A stretch of DNA of 64,000 nt, taken from Phialophora verrucosa (Eukaryota; Ascomycota; Eurotiomycetes; Chaetothyriales; Herpotrichiellaceae). The notes under the pieces are model-generated. The model saw only the letters and a list, made by a program, of their open reading frames with translations, had not been told where the DNA came from and made no database searches. This document shows, piece by piece, positions 21,082 to 31,518 of the stretch. Where the stretch lies: the NCBI GenBank assembly GCA_002099365.1, contig MSED01000002.1, positions 3,286,001 through 3,350,000 on the forward strand. Reading direction: 5' to 3'. The position numbers were made by a program, and so were the translations under genes. Position 1 is the stretch's first letter. The number at the start of each line of letters is the position of its first letter.

Positions 21082-22011
21082 ATGAATGCTAGAAGCTTGC
21101 GTAGGCTGGTTACCTGGAAGAGGCCGTCTGTCTGCACAACAAGCAACATGGCCGCTGCTGCTCACCATGTCCAAAAGAGGCACCTCTCTGTCCACCGCAT
21201 AGCGGGTTCCTTGGGCGCTGAGATTCAGGACGTCGACCTCAACGAGTTGGGTGAAAACCCCGGCCTGGTCAAGGAGATCCGCGAAGTCCTCCTCCAACAC
21301 CAGGTCATATTCTTCCGGAACCAAGAACTCGACGCTGAGCGATTCCTCAAGTTCACCACCTTCTTTGGCAAGCCCGTCGAATACCCCTTCGTCAAGGGCA
21401 TTGACGGCTTTCCTACCATCATCGAAGTTCTCAAACAAGAACACGAGACGGTCAATTTCGGGGGCATCTGGCATTCCGACACTTCGTACTTCGAGAACCC
21501 GCCCATGGGCTCGATACTCTGGGCCAGAGAAGTGCCTCCCTACGGCGGCGACACGCTCTTCGCAAACCAATACGCCGCATACGAATCGCTCTCGGACGGT
21601 CTCAAAAACACCCTCTCCAACCTGAAAGCAGTCAGCACCTCAGCAAAAGCCGATGCCAGCAAAACCCGCGAAGACCGGATCCGCGACTCGGGAAGCACTT
21701 CGGCCAAGGGATCTTTCGAGGCCACGCACCCCGCCGTCCGCACCCATCCCGAAACCGGCAGAAAAGCATTGTACGTCAACGTCGCGCATACCTCGCACTT
21801 CGAAGGCTGGAGCGAAGAGGAGTCAGCTCCACTGTTGCAGTATCTGTTCAAGCACCAGGTGAAACCGGAGTTTACGTGCCGGTTCCGTTGGCAGGTGGGG
21901 AGTATTGCTTTCTGGGATAATCGTTGTGTGCAGCATAATCCGATTAACGATTACCATGGGTTTAAGAGGAGGATGCTGAGAGTTACGCTTGAGGGCGACA
22001 GACCCGTGTAG
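21082..22011 (+). CDS. TauD/TfdA-family Fe(II)/2-oxoglutarate dioxygenase
   Basis: A single exon of 309 aa starts at the first ATG of the frame, 21082. The core opens with SLGAEIQDVDLNELGEN, typical of TauD enzymes. The metal triad is visible: HxD in IWHSDTSYF, and the distal His in NRCVQHNPINDYHGFKRR, whose Arg residues fit 2-oxoglutarate binding. These enzymes oxidise taurine, sulfonates, aryloxyacids or similar compounds with O2 and 2-oxoglutarate; the substrate cannot be told from sequence. The first 45 residues are basic and Ser/Arg-rich without acids (NARSLRRLVTWKRPS), so a mitochondrial presequence is possible, with a second Met (MAAAAHHVQKRHLS) as an alternative start. It converges on the Myb-like gene downstream. 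Confidence 0.88.
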   Translation: MNARSLRRLVTWKRPSVCTTSNMAAAAHHVQKRHLSVHRIAGSLGAEIQDVDLNELGENPGLVKEIREVLLQHQVIFFRNQELDAERFLKFTTFFGKPVEYPFVKGIDGFPTIIEVLKQEHETVNFGGIWHSDTSYFENPPMGSILWAREVPPYGGDTLFANQYAAYESLSDGLKNTLSNLKAVSTSAKADASKTREDRIRDSGSTSAKGSFEATHPAVRTHPETGRKALYVNVAHTSHFEGWSEEESAPLLQYLFKHQVKPEFTCRFRWQVGSIAFWDNRCVQHNPINDYHGFKRRMLRVTLEGDRPV

Positions 22012-22555
22012 GTATTGTCATGCGCAGAGACGGGTTGTTATTATGAAGCAGAAACGTGCCTAACGAGGTACGCATGATTACGGGCTTTGAGAAATATAGG
22101 CGCGGCTTGGCGAGAGCTTTGTTCCTGAATGAACCAACAGGCAGGACGATGATGAGTTGGTCAGTATCTCCAATGAATTGGGCTCGTCGCGCAAACACGA
22201 TGAAGCTTTGACGGCGAGGGCTAAGGTGAATGGCAGATGGATCTCCAAGGACGAAGACAGCTGGACTTGTGGTTCAGTGAAACGTCCAATCACGTTGTTC
22301 ATGGAATTCTGAGGCGCCTCATGGTTCAATGTGCATGCTTGAATTTCCTTGGGATGTTGGATTGCAGACCGGACCAGCCGAATCTGATATCTCGTAAAAC
22401 AACGCTTGAAAGGGTATCTATGCAGAAATAAATCGCTTTTGATTGCATGCAATGTGCAAGGCTGTTTCATGTCCAACCATCATGTCCAACTTCATGTCTT
22501 CGTCGTTATTCAACTTCAAGCATGTTTCCAGTCTTCATACTATGTCTCTGTGCCT
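22012..22555. other. Intergenic region between convergent genes
   Basis: This is the 544-bp 3' spacer between the dioxygenase and the Myb-like gene. Nothing beyond ordinary non-coding sequence is visible. Confidence 0.5.
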
Positions 22556-23848
22556 TCAGCACGCAGCAGCGGATCTGGCTCTCTTTGTCGTTCTCAGACC
22601 CTTGGCGACGGAGTTGATGAGGGTTGGGGACGGCTCATAGTCGTCGTCGTCTCTGTCCTTTCTCTTGCGAGAGTATCGCGTATGTTCAGGTTCATCATTG
22701 TCACTTTCAACAACGACATCGGAGTCTTCGCTTTCTTCGCTTTCTTCAGAGGAGTATTCTGCTCTCTTCTGGCGACGTCTAATGCTGGTATGAGACTTTG
22801 TGACTCGCGCGGAAGTGGTGATGTTGCGTTGCTTTGTAGTCGTACCGGTTCGGGCTCGGTTGGCTGCTGCTCTCTTGCCTTGCTGGGACGTCGCCAGCGG
22901 TGCGCGCTTGTTGCGTCTTTCATCGAATTGAGAGCGAAGACGGCCCTTGCGATTCCAGAAGTTTTTCACGGCACCACCGCCGGTTCGTTGGCAGCCGTCC
23001 ACGACGCGCATGCGGCGCAGCGCCTCGGCAAAGCGAGCTTCACCTTGGATCCGGCCTTCGCGGTGGATGTCAAGCATGTGACGAATGCATGCATCTTCTT
23101 CCCACAATGCCCAGGCACGAGCCACTGGCTGACTGCGAGAAGCAGCAACCAGGTGGGCTGGTGCCGGGTACGGGACCATGTCGGCACTTGCTGCGGCCAC
23201 TGGGGTGTTGTTGCTGGCGGTGTTGGCCGCCGTGTTGTCGACAGTGGTGACGTCGTTTGTGTCTTGACCATTGTCATTGTTCGCCACGGGGTCGGCGTCA
23301 CTGCTGTCAATGACGACGCTGCCGTTGCTGCCGAGGGTGGCATCATTGGCATCGCCGTCATCGTCGCTATTGTCGTGAGGCTCGACGTCGTCATTGTCGA
23401 CGCTGTTGGCATCGATGTTGTCTGGAGGCACCTCAGGGCCAGCCTGAGGTGCGACCTCGCTGTCGGTGGCACCGTCCGCAAGAAAGTCTTCGAGATTCAA
23501 TGGAATCTCGAATTCCGCCTCAACGGCGGCCTCTTCTGCACCAGCAACAAGCTGCCAGAGGTCTTCCTGCACACCATCATCTGGCTGCATGAAGTAGCCC
23601 TCTGCAGTTGCACTGTCTTGGAGGTTGGTTTCGGCGCCTGCGCCGAAGAATGGGTTGAGAAACCCCGAAGGGTCAGCCGGATGCAACAGCTCCAGATACT
23701 CCTGGTGAACATCTGGGTGTTCATCGAGGTACTCGAAGACCTCATCTTTGGTGGGAGGGGCATTGCGGTACAGCTGGTTGACCTGCTGTTGGGTGTGGTT
23801 GGCGCCGTTGTTGAAGAAGGAGGGCTCGTCGTGGTCGGCGTGAACCAT
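22556..23848 (-). CDS. Acidic protein with a Myb/SANT-like segment (430 aa), unknown function
   Basis: A single exon runs from the ATG at 23848. The first 240 residues are strongly acidic and rich in Asp, Asn, Ala and Val, with long disordered stretches. A compact Trp-containing block at about 243-312 (ARAWALWEEDACIRHMLDIH, then GRIQGEARFAEALRRM and VKNFWNRKGRLRSQFDERR) resembles a Myb/SANT-like helical domain seen in fungal proteins. The C-terminal third is basic with an acidic Glu/Ser island and a nuclear-localisation-like SRKRKDRDD. A nuclear DNA- or chromatin-binding role is an inference. Skewed codon use in the low-complexity part leaves a long mirror open frame on the opposite strand. 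Confidence 0.78.
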   Translation of the reverse strand: MVHADHDEPSFFNNGANHTQQQVNQLYRNAPPTKDEVFEYLDEHPDVHQEYLELLHPADPSGFLNPFFGAGAETNLQDSATAEGYFMQPDDGVQEDLWQLVAGAEEAAVEAEFEIPLNLEDFLADGATDSEVAPQAGPEVPPDNIDANSVDNDDVEPHDNSDDDGDANDATLGSNGSVVIDSSDADPVANNDNGQDTNDVTTVDNTAANTASNNTPVAAASADMVPYPAPAHLVAASRSQPVARAWALWEEDACIRHMLDIHREGRIQGEARFAEALRRMRVVDGCQRTGGGAVKNFWNRKGRLRSQFDERRNKRAPLATSQQGKRAAANRARTGTTTKQRNITTSARVTKSHTSIRRRQKRAEYSSEESEESEDSDVVVESDNDEPEHTRYSRKRKDRDDDDYEPSPTLINSVAKGLRTTKRARSAAAC

Positions 23849-24861
23849 GATGACTTGAGTGAGAGGAATGAATAATTAAAAAAGAATGCTGCAAAAATGA
23901 TATGCTGAAGAATGATGTGTTGATAGTGTCGATGCTGTGTATGTGTATGTGTGTTCTATGCAAAGGGAAAAGAAAGGGTAGTGCTCAAAGCACATTGCAG
24001 ATATGTGTGAGAATATCCAGAGCGCGAGATGCCTGTCGACCTACCCATTGTTTATTGACGGCGTATTGAGATTGTCCACAGACGGAGCTGTAATAGCAGA
24101 GGCCATTCTGCTGAACTTGGATGCCTTCAAGCTCACTGAATGGACTGGTAGGGGGAGCGCCAGACAATCAATGGGAAAGTGTGAGTGACAGCAGCATGCA
24201 CAATGAGACATACGGCATCAATGGACAATCAGAATGGTAGAATTCACAAAAACAGTGTGATTGCAGAGATTCTGCCGTACCCTCCGGTTCAATACGTTGA
24301 GTTTTCAATGGAACAGTATTGAAAGGGATCGGCTAGCGAGCCTTGCCAAACCTTGTCTGAATTGGTTCTGTGAGTCAATTTATCGATGTCAGCCATTGAC
24401 TTATGAGTATTTGTATTACTCTTTTAGTACGCTGATTGAACAGACGAAAGTGCGATCTGTAGTTCTGTAGGAAGTAGCCATCGGCTGTGGTGGAGCATCT
24501 TCAGTCCAAATGTCGGTCGGGTACACAGACTATCGTGCCAGGTATTGGAAAGAGCGAGCGGGATTGTTCTTCTTATGGCCTGTGTCCGATATGAGGCATT
24601 GTGATGGAGGCAGTCTGTGCAAGCCGTGAAGCAAATGAAGCACGTAAAAGTTGTTGGCTGGAGTGAGTCCAGAGTTCAGAGTTTAGAAGGCGTCGAATGG
24701 GATAATGCTACTGCGCTTCATACCCTCCGCCGTAGACAAGTTTACGTACGGCGGAGTATCTTGAAGCCACTGAATCACCAGAATTACTCCATACGAACCA
24801 CCGCGGCGGTCCTCGCTCTCCCCATCCCATCTGTGGGCGAGTTGACCGAAGCAAGCTAGCT
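23849..24861. promoter_or_regulatory. Divergent upstream region (Myb-like gene / LCL3)
   Basis: About 1 kb between two divergent start codons. A run of TATG/TGTG words lies near 23930-23955. No supported gene. Confidence 0.45.
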
Positions 24862-25784
24862 ATGCCATGGCCGAAGCTCTGGTCTTCGTCGGCAAAGGGT
24901 GAAGGTGACTCGCCGGAGTCCACCTCCGCAAAGGTGAACAGCGCCTGGGAATCAACGACTTCCACTGTAGCAGAGGCAGCTCAGTCTGTCCAGCGCGACA
25001 CACCAGAAGCTGTCCCGGCACAATTGAAAGCGTTCACACAACCCGAGACAATCGTAGCTGCAGTGCTACTATCCGCCACCTCCCTCGGTTTCTACAGATT
25101 CTACAGGTCGTACCTGCGAAGGATACCGCAAGCCGTCAATATCAATCCTGGATACCTCGGGCGCAGGAGCCTTGTCGGCCAGGTCACGAGCGTGGGAGAT
25201 GGTGACAATTTTCGCATGTACCACACACCCGGCGGGAGGCTCGCAGGATGGGGCTGGCTGCCGTGGAGGCGAGTTCCTGTAGAGAAGAAGGCGCTGAAGG
25301 ACCAAACAGTATGGACCAGCAACAAAAGGTAGGAGGTTCCGGAAGCTGACACAATGCCCAGATACACGTCCGACTGGCGGGTATTGACGCTCCGGAAATG
25401 GCTCACTTTGGACGACCATCTCAACCATATGCACAAGAGGCGCTTGACTGGTTAACCGCTTATCTAGCGGGTCGGCGTGTTCGTACATACGTCTACAAGG
25501 CAGACCAATACAGCAGAGTGGTTGGCACGGTGTATGTCTGGAAGGGTCTGTTCCGGCGTGATGTCGGTCTACAAATGCTAAAAGCTGGGTATGCCACGAT
25601 CTACGAGGCTAAAACGGGGGTCGAATTTGGGAGGGCCAAAGAAGAGCGATACAGGAGAGCAGAATGGTGGGCTAAGGCGAAGAGGAAGGGAATGTGGGCA
25701 GGAAAGAAAAGGGATTATGAGAGTCCCCGAGAGTACAAGAATCGATATGGAGTCGGCGCTTTGAGAGAGGAACCGAAGCAATGA
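24862..25784 (+). CDS. LCL3: LCL3-type membrane-anchored staphylococcal-nuclease-like endonuclease
   Basis: Exons are 24862-25308 and 25362-25784, with a 53-bp phase-0 intron (GTATGG donor, CTGAC branch, CCCAG acceptor), giving 289 aa. After a soluble Ser/Thr-rich N-terminus, one hydrophobic segment (about residues 57-79, [20 protein letters not shown]) precedes the nuclease domain. SNase-type motifs are present: [16 protein letters not shown], then [19 protein letters not shown] spanning the splice junction with catalytic Arg and Asp/Glu, followed by [10 protein letters not shown]. The end, [17 protein letters not shown], is conserved in fungal LCL3. The yeast protein is mitochondrial; its physiological substrate is not settled (family knowledge). 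The junction is confirmed by the unbroken RLAGIDAPE motif. Confidence 0.94.
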
Positions 25785-26410
25785 TGTGGTTTTAGGCTCA
25801 TGCTCCAGGTACAGCGAGGCGCAAAAGATTACTGACACCAGCTCAAGGCGATCAATCGGATGGCGCTTGATTTCTGGATCTCTCGAACAATATGAGCGTT
25901 CAGTTCAGCCAGCGTACGTCACGTGATAGTTTGATGCATGAATTCTCGAGATGACTTCAATCGCTTCCAGATTTGTTTTGTGAAGTTGTTGCCAGGAAAT
26001 CCGCCTGCGCCTCAATATCCCGTTTCGTTACCTGCGTATTCGGCTATTGGCGCCAGTACAGCTTCTAGGGCCGCATTGTCGGGAAATCATGGCTACTGTG
26101 TCAATTCTTCTGCGCCGGCGCTGTGGAGGCAGTTGCTGTCGGCAGTTGCTATACGCCTGGGCAAGACGATCTAAGGGGTCGGGAGCCCGAAATCGTCAGC
26201 AATACCTCATGTTTACTACACACTCGAGGCTTCATATTACCGCCTTGAGGAGAAGCTGGCGTGTGCTTGAACGAGATAGATATTTCCTCCCATTCTCTCC
26301 ATTACCGGTTATTCTTGAACGTCCTATTTACTTTCCCAGGTGTCGAAAACTACCTGTTATCACTCTCTGGGAACATACTAGATATTGTCGCCAGCGATAG
26401 CATCACAAAA
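25785..26410. other. Intergenic region upstream of the SnoaL-like gene
   Basis: It contains a GTCACGTGA site at 25918-25926, matching the RTCACRTG bHLH/Cbf1-type consensus. No supported gene. Confidence 0.5.
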
Positions 26411-26950
26411 ATGTCTCAATGTAAGATCGACGCGTCGAATGAAACACCCCCATGTCAACAGCTGATGATTGTTTCAGTGACCCCGTCCCTTGGACTGTCC
26501 ATTGTTAATCGGTGGATCGATGCATGGAGCGGGAACGACGCTGCTGCATGGACCGCTCTATACAGCCCTTTAGCGAAGTATACGGACCATGCATTTCAAA
26601 TCGTTCGCATTGGTCCATCAACCCTCACAGAGCACTGGACTATCTGGCGAACTGCGCACCCGGACTTTGTCATTGAAATCGAGAGTTCATGGCCATATGA
26701 AGAGCTGCCCGGTGGAAGATGTCGATACTCGATTCGCACCACGAACAGAGGCACATTCGTGAACGATCTCCCACGCAGCAAAGCGACTGGCAAACCATTC
26801 TGGTTTCGCGGCTGTGTAGACATCATCGTAAATCTATCTACCGGACTGATTGAAGAGGTGGAAGAATGGTACTGCTCCAACTTCGAAAGAACAACAGCAT
26901 TGTCAGACTACCACTTCAAGGCAGACGGGAATTCAGAGTTGGATACTTAA
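26411..26950 (+). CDS. SnoaL/NTF2-like small protein (160 aa)
   Basis: Exons are 26411-26420 and 26478-26950, separated by a 57-bp intron (GTAAGA donor, GCTGATG branch, TTTCAG acceptor). The 10-bp first exon encodes only MSQ plus one base. Splicing gives MSQLTPSLGLSIVNRWIDAW, the first helix of an NTF2-like fold. The rest (ALYSPLAKYTDHAFQIVRIG, WTIWRTAHPDFVIEIESSWP, then a beta segment ending VEEWYCSNFE) matches the SnoaL-like polyketide-cyclase/hydrolase superfamily. Reading from the open frame without the intron is possible but adds a poor N-terminus. No catalytic residue can be assigned, and many such fungal proteins are of unknown role. Confidence 0.75.
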   Translation: MSQCKIDASNETPPCQQLMIVSVTPSLGLSIVNRWIDAWSGNDAAAWTALYSPLAKYTDHAFQIVRIGPSTLTEHWTIWRTAHPDFVIEIESSWPYEELPGGRCRYSIRTTNRGTFVNDLPRSKATGKPFWFRGCVDIIVNLSTGLIEEVEEWYCSNFERTTALSDYHFKADGNSELDT

Positions 26951-27488
26951 TTTGCTCCCTGTACAGATTCATTTAAATTCAAGTCCCCAATTTGTCCCCT
27001 TTAGCTCCTTGTCCTTTTCATATTATTTGATGGTAATTCTGTGACGGAAAGGCGAAGCCTTCCTATATGTACGGGTACAAGTAGGATAGGAAGCTTAGTA
27101 GTGGAAGCTCTCGCGGAAAGCAAAACGATCAAACTATTACCGTCCAGTCTAGCCATCAAAGTGAGGTCGAGCCGCTGGTATACAAGAGACGAGAGGGACA
27201 AGGGATGCGGTTCGAGTCGATTTCGTGAAGGGAACTCAGAGGGGCCATCCCTCCAGGACCTCGAGGCGCTATGGTCTGGGTACCGCAGTCAAAAGGCACC
27301 CATTATTTTCGAGGAGTTAGATATATCCATTACTGTTTCCGAGAGGGGGAGTGTTTCTGGTCCCAGTGTCAGTGATGGTTACTGTAGCATGTCCGAAAGA
27401 AACCCTCCAAAAGCGGCGGCACTAACCGCCACCTTCCCTTACAACCCGCGTTCGTGCTGTAGGATAATCCCCTCCGTGTTGGCCAGAC
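26951..27488. other. Intergenic region upstream of the LisH/WD-like gene
   Basis: This 538-bp spacer lies between two plus-strand genes. The long open frame crossing 27041-27652 is an out-of-frame shadow of the next gene's 5' end. Nothing else is visible. Confidence 0.5.
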
Positions 27489-29004
27489 ATGCCCGCAACA
27501 GACTCGCCAGCGCTCATTGTAGCCCGCTTCTTGAAAGCGAACCACTATGTCGAGGTGTGTTTTCTCAGATGCTAGGCTCAAAACCATCTCATGACACTCG
27601 CAGACTCTCAAAGCATTCCTCGCTGAAGCAGGACTCACCGAGGATGTGGTGACGCTAAACCCCGGCGACTGGACGATCGAAAAGATCCTCGAGGAGAAGA
27701 AACAATACGACGCCAGTCTCGCGTTCGAAAAGAAAGGCAATGACGATGATGTCGGATGGCCGGTGCCGGCACCCTCAACGGCAGTCGAGCCGGAAAACTT
27801 CCCAGTGACATCCAACATCCTATGTGTGAGCGGTCACAGCTTGAACGCAGACGGGTCCATTTATGTCACTGCGGCGGATCGAACTTGGAACTACATATCG
27901 CCCAACCCGCCATTTGAGTGGAAACACGCATTTGACAATCCCCATGGCAGTCCGATCTTGTCGCTCAGTGCACTGGAGGGCGGGTATGTCTTTTCAACTT
28001 CCATGTCCGGACAACTGATGCTGCATGGCCAAGCCGGCGAGTTGATCGACAAAGTCCGAGACCATCTGAAGTATGCCGTCCAGGTGGTTTCCGGACACAC
28101 GAAGCAGGGAAAATGGATCGTGGCAACCGCAGGGTGGGATCAGAAGGTGCACATCTATGCCCCTGAGCATGAGTTGGCCGAGAACTTCCGACCGAGTGAA
28201 CACGCGGTCTCTACTACACACGACGAACCGATTATTCCAGGACTCCTGCGCGATCCAATTCACACCATCTCGACCCCCACGGTCCCGGAATCCATGGTTC
28301 TCGTGCAACACCCAGATACTCACGAGCTGTATCTCATTGTTTCCAGACGCGATTCCACGTTCCTGTACTATTACTGCATCACGCCGACTTCATCCGAGTC
28401 ATCCTCTTCGCGGAGTACCGAAGCCACCTACTCCGTCCAAGAGACTGGTAGGCAGAACCTCGCGCCGCACTCAAATGCCTGGGTTGCCTTCACTCCATCT
28501 TGCCTGGCGTCATGTCCAACCGACCGGACTCTTCTGGCCGTGGCCACCTCTCACCTACCGCATATGAAACTTCTGATTGTCCGTCTGCTCTTTCCCACGG
28601 GCTCCTACACGCCCAGCAACTCTTCAGCTGAGGAGTTACTGTCTCCCACACAGGCCGCTCAGGCACGCGCAGCGTTGGCCATTCAGGACCGGGAGGATGC
28701 GGCGGTCATGTTGCATGTCACCACGATGGCGCCCCAGACGCCGTATTCTAACCCGCAAGTCGTCTGGCGACCCGGAGGGAAAGGCGTATTTGTAAATGCA
28801 GACGATGGTGTCATCAGAGGTGTGGACACGCAGAGTGGAAAGGTCGTCGCCATGCTCAAGGCCCACGAAGTTGGAAGTAAAGTACGAACGCTGTGGGCTG
28901 GGTTGGAGGCGGATCGGAGTGGGAATGGCAGTAAAAAGGAGCTCTTGGTTAGTGGTGGCTTTGATAAGAAGGTGTTCCTCTGGCGGATTGAAGACGAGGA
29001 GTAG
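27489..29004 (+). CDS. LisH-motif WD40/beta-propeller protein (488 aa)
   Basis: Exons are 27489-27554 and 27604-29004, with a 49-bp phase-0 intron (GTGTGT...CGCAG). The first exon supplies a LisH-like dimerisation motif, SPALIVARFLKANHYVETLK followed by FLAEAGL, which the single-exon reading would lose. The remainder is a beta-propeller with degenerate repeats: VVSGHTKQGKWIVATAGWDQ followed by KVHIYAP, GVFVNADDGVIRGVDTQSGK, and a final LLVSGGFDKKVFLWRIED. A Ser-rich loop and a Pro/Thr/Ser-rich loop interrupt the middle. It belongs to a fungal-conserved family of LisH/WD proteins; scaffold function in a multiprotein complex is an inference. The ATG at 27489 is the only start that includes LisH. 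Confidence 0.88.
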
Positions 29005-30403
29005 ATCTGGCGGTATGAGCCAAGGGATAGAGTGTTGTAAGGGCCCTTTAGAGTAGAAAGACTGGATAGTCGTCAATCTGCCTCATTCTCATGCTCGTTT
29101 GTTGCGATTCGTTCGCATAAGGTGACGAGTGAAGGCTCAGTTCCAGCCGTTAGCAACGATGCTCTCCTCCCCATCCCGCAACTGATTCCCTGCTTCAGCT
29201 TCACTGGCGAGCACCTAATATTCGCCAGTCACGATCATTTCGCGACAATCAATCCAGAAATATTTCGCCGACCGAATTTGTCTTCACATTCAAATGGCGC
29301 AACCAAGCAGTCATGTTTGAGTAAGTCTCGTCCATCGTCTTGTCAACCCGCTCCTAGGAGCTGGTCTGATCAATCAATAAGTGGGAGCATCGCAGACCTC
29401 TGTGGTGGTGTTAGCAGTGAGTCTTGTCCGCAGTCTTCATCATCTCCTCTCTGGTAGGGGTCATCGCGTGAAGCTATAAGTGGGAGCATCACATCATCTG
29501 AGCCTGGGATGAGTGACGATAAACATGTCATCTAGCAACAGCGAGGAGGTTTTCTCAGAGATTTGAGTTTTTGCACCCTGAGGTTATGGCCAGGTATAAT
29601 TTTTGAGCCATTCAGCTTTGGCGGACAGAGAGTCTGGCTGTAAGGAGGTGCTCCAATCATCAAATCATTCGATTAGGATAGCCAGCCCGGCCACACATTT
29701 GCCACTGTAGCCTGCTAGGGTATGCAAACTTGAGGATCACCTTGAAGACTGAGCAACCCGAAATCTTGTTCCCTCAGTAAGCCAAGTCCCCGGAGAATGG
29801 CGGAGGCCGGTATCTTTCGCCTGTTCGATTATCCATTCGAAACCACCTTGCTCCGTAGGACATTGGATGCACACGCGTCGTCGTGATGCGGCAAACAAGA
29901 AGGGGAAGAGATTGGAGGGATGGAAGCTACGTAGTCAAAGTCGGTGGCCAAAAGCATTCTGAACTTCGACCGCTCGTGGTTATCCCATTGCTCGCATGAT
30001 GGCATTTCCACAATTTTCCGAAGGATAGCAGCAAATGATTCTTTGTGCCAATTGGGTCCTCGACCGTTGGCACTCATCTCGGCTAGTGATTGATGAATGA
30101 TCAATGAGGAACGCGCGTCATGATAGTGTCAGGAGTCAGGAGTCGGGAGGAGTATCGCGTTTTATCCCTTGCCCCCCCTTGTCATTTAAAATATCTTTAA
30201 ATGACGACGCCAACGAACCTCGGTCAAGGAGTCGATGCAGAGCACATGCCCGGTCCTCCGGAGTGGCCATAGCTGCCGCGACTTGTGCAACACTATGCAC
30301 CCACGCATGTCTTTCATCTCCCGGGAATGTGGTGTGTTCTTGAGTATCTCTAAGAAGACTTGCGGTGTCGCAGCTCCTTTAGAAACTGCCACATGAAAAG
30401 ACC
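29005..30403. other. Intergenic region, 1.4 kb, no supported gene
   Basis: Two exact 15-bp copies of ATAAGTGGGAGCATC lie at 29377-29391 and 29476-29490. Open frames (29829-30104 minus, for instance) lack an ATG and any domain. AT-rich words near 30185-30200 may be promoter sequence for the lipase. Confidence 0.5.
29377..29490 (+). repeat. Pair of 15-bp direct repeats
   Basis: ATAAGTGGGAGCATC occurs exactly twice, 99 bp apart, in non-coding sequence. It may be a chance or regulatory duplication. Confidence 0.7.
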
Positions 30404-31518
30404 ATGGCTGCTACAACAGAAGCCGAATTTGCTACAAGGGATGGCACAAAGTTGTACATGAAGACTTGGAAGGTACGGACCACCCGGAAGCATGTCTCCT
30501 AGCCTTGAGCATGTTCGATGATCAGATACTTATCGAGCCACTTTCTAGCCCGCAACCGACGCCGCTCAAGCTGTCTTGATATTCTTACATGGGTTTTCTG
30601 ACCACATCAATGGTTCGGGCTTTCAACGCACGCAGCTTACTCATTGACTGACCTCTCTCAGCATATTACGACTTATTTCCCACCCTGAGTTCTTCACCAT
30701 TCAACATCGCTGTGTACGGCTTCGATCAAAGGGGTTGGGGCCGCTCCTGCAAGAAACCTGCGGACCATGGACACACCGGACCGACGTCCCTTGTGATATC
30801 AGACGTCCATGACTTCGCCCTCCATGTGGCATCACTACCGGAAGCACAGGGCAAGCCCCTGTTTCTGATGGGCCACAGTATGGGTGGCGGAGAAGCACTT
30901 ACTTACATGCTTTCGACCTCTTCGAGTTTCTCGAATCGACCTGCTATTTCCGGTCTCCTCCTCGAGTCACCTTACGTTGAGATTCATTCGTCTGGTCAGC
31001 CGTCGTCCCTAAAGGTGCAAGCAGGGAAACTGGCCTCGATGCTCCTGCCGCACATGCAGCTCAAACAGAAGCTAGACGCTACATACATGTCCCGTTCGGA
31101 GAAAGTACGCCAAGACTGGATTGATGATCCGCTTTGCCACGATACTGGCACCTTGGAAGGACTCAAGGGGCTCCTGCAAAGGTCGGCAGACCTATCCCAT
31201 CTATCTCACGGTCGGACAACACCTGGCTTGACCACCAAACTTCCTTGCCCAGTGTGGTTCGCGTTCGGCACCGGAGACCGGATTCTGTCTTACGTTGCTG
31301 CTCAGCAGCTATTCAACGTCGTGGAAGCCCCCAACAAGGATAAAACGTTCAAGTCATATCCTGACGCATACCACAAACTCCATGCTGAGCCTGACGGGGT
31401 GGGTGAGCAGTTTGCAAAGGACGTCGGGGAATGGATATTGGCCCATGTCAAGAAGCAGCCTGAAGTGGCTCAGGTTGGTGAATCCCAATCCGGTCAGGAG
31501 GTAGCCGGCGGCTCATAA
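30404..31518 (+). CDS. Monoacylglycerol lipase-like alpha/beta hydrolase (Yju3 type)
   Basis: Exons are 30404-30472, 30549-30612 and 30662-31518, giving 329 aa. The order of motifs is that of Yju3/MGLL: TRDGTKLYMKTWK, LIFLHGFSDHINAYYDLFPT (oxyanion loop, spanning the second junction), VYGFDQRGWGRS, the nucleophile elbow MGHSMGGGE with Ser117, an acid in FGTGDRILS and the catalytic His in YPDAYHKLHAEPD. The enzyme hydrolyses monoacylglycerols to glycerol and fatty acid, usually at lipid droplets or membranes. The first intron (76 bp, GTACGG...TCTAG) is ordinary; the second (49 bp) uses a weak GTTCGG donor with a good CTGAC branch and CTCAG acceptor, and is required for HINAYYDL. The C-terminal tail after the last helix is Gln/Glu/Ser-rich. 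Confidence 0.9.

Noticed and set aside
22406..23875. A 489-codon open frame on the plus strand, opposite the Myb-like gene
   Set aside because: It is the mirror of the acidic, codon-biased gene on the minus strand, with no domain and a composition typical of antisense reading (Val, Gly, Ile runs).
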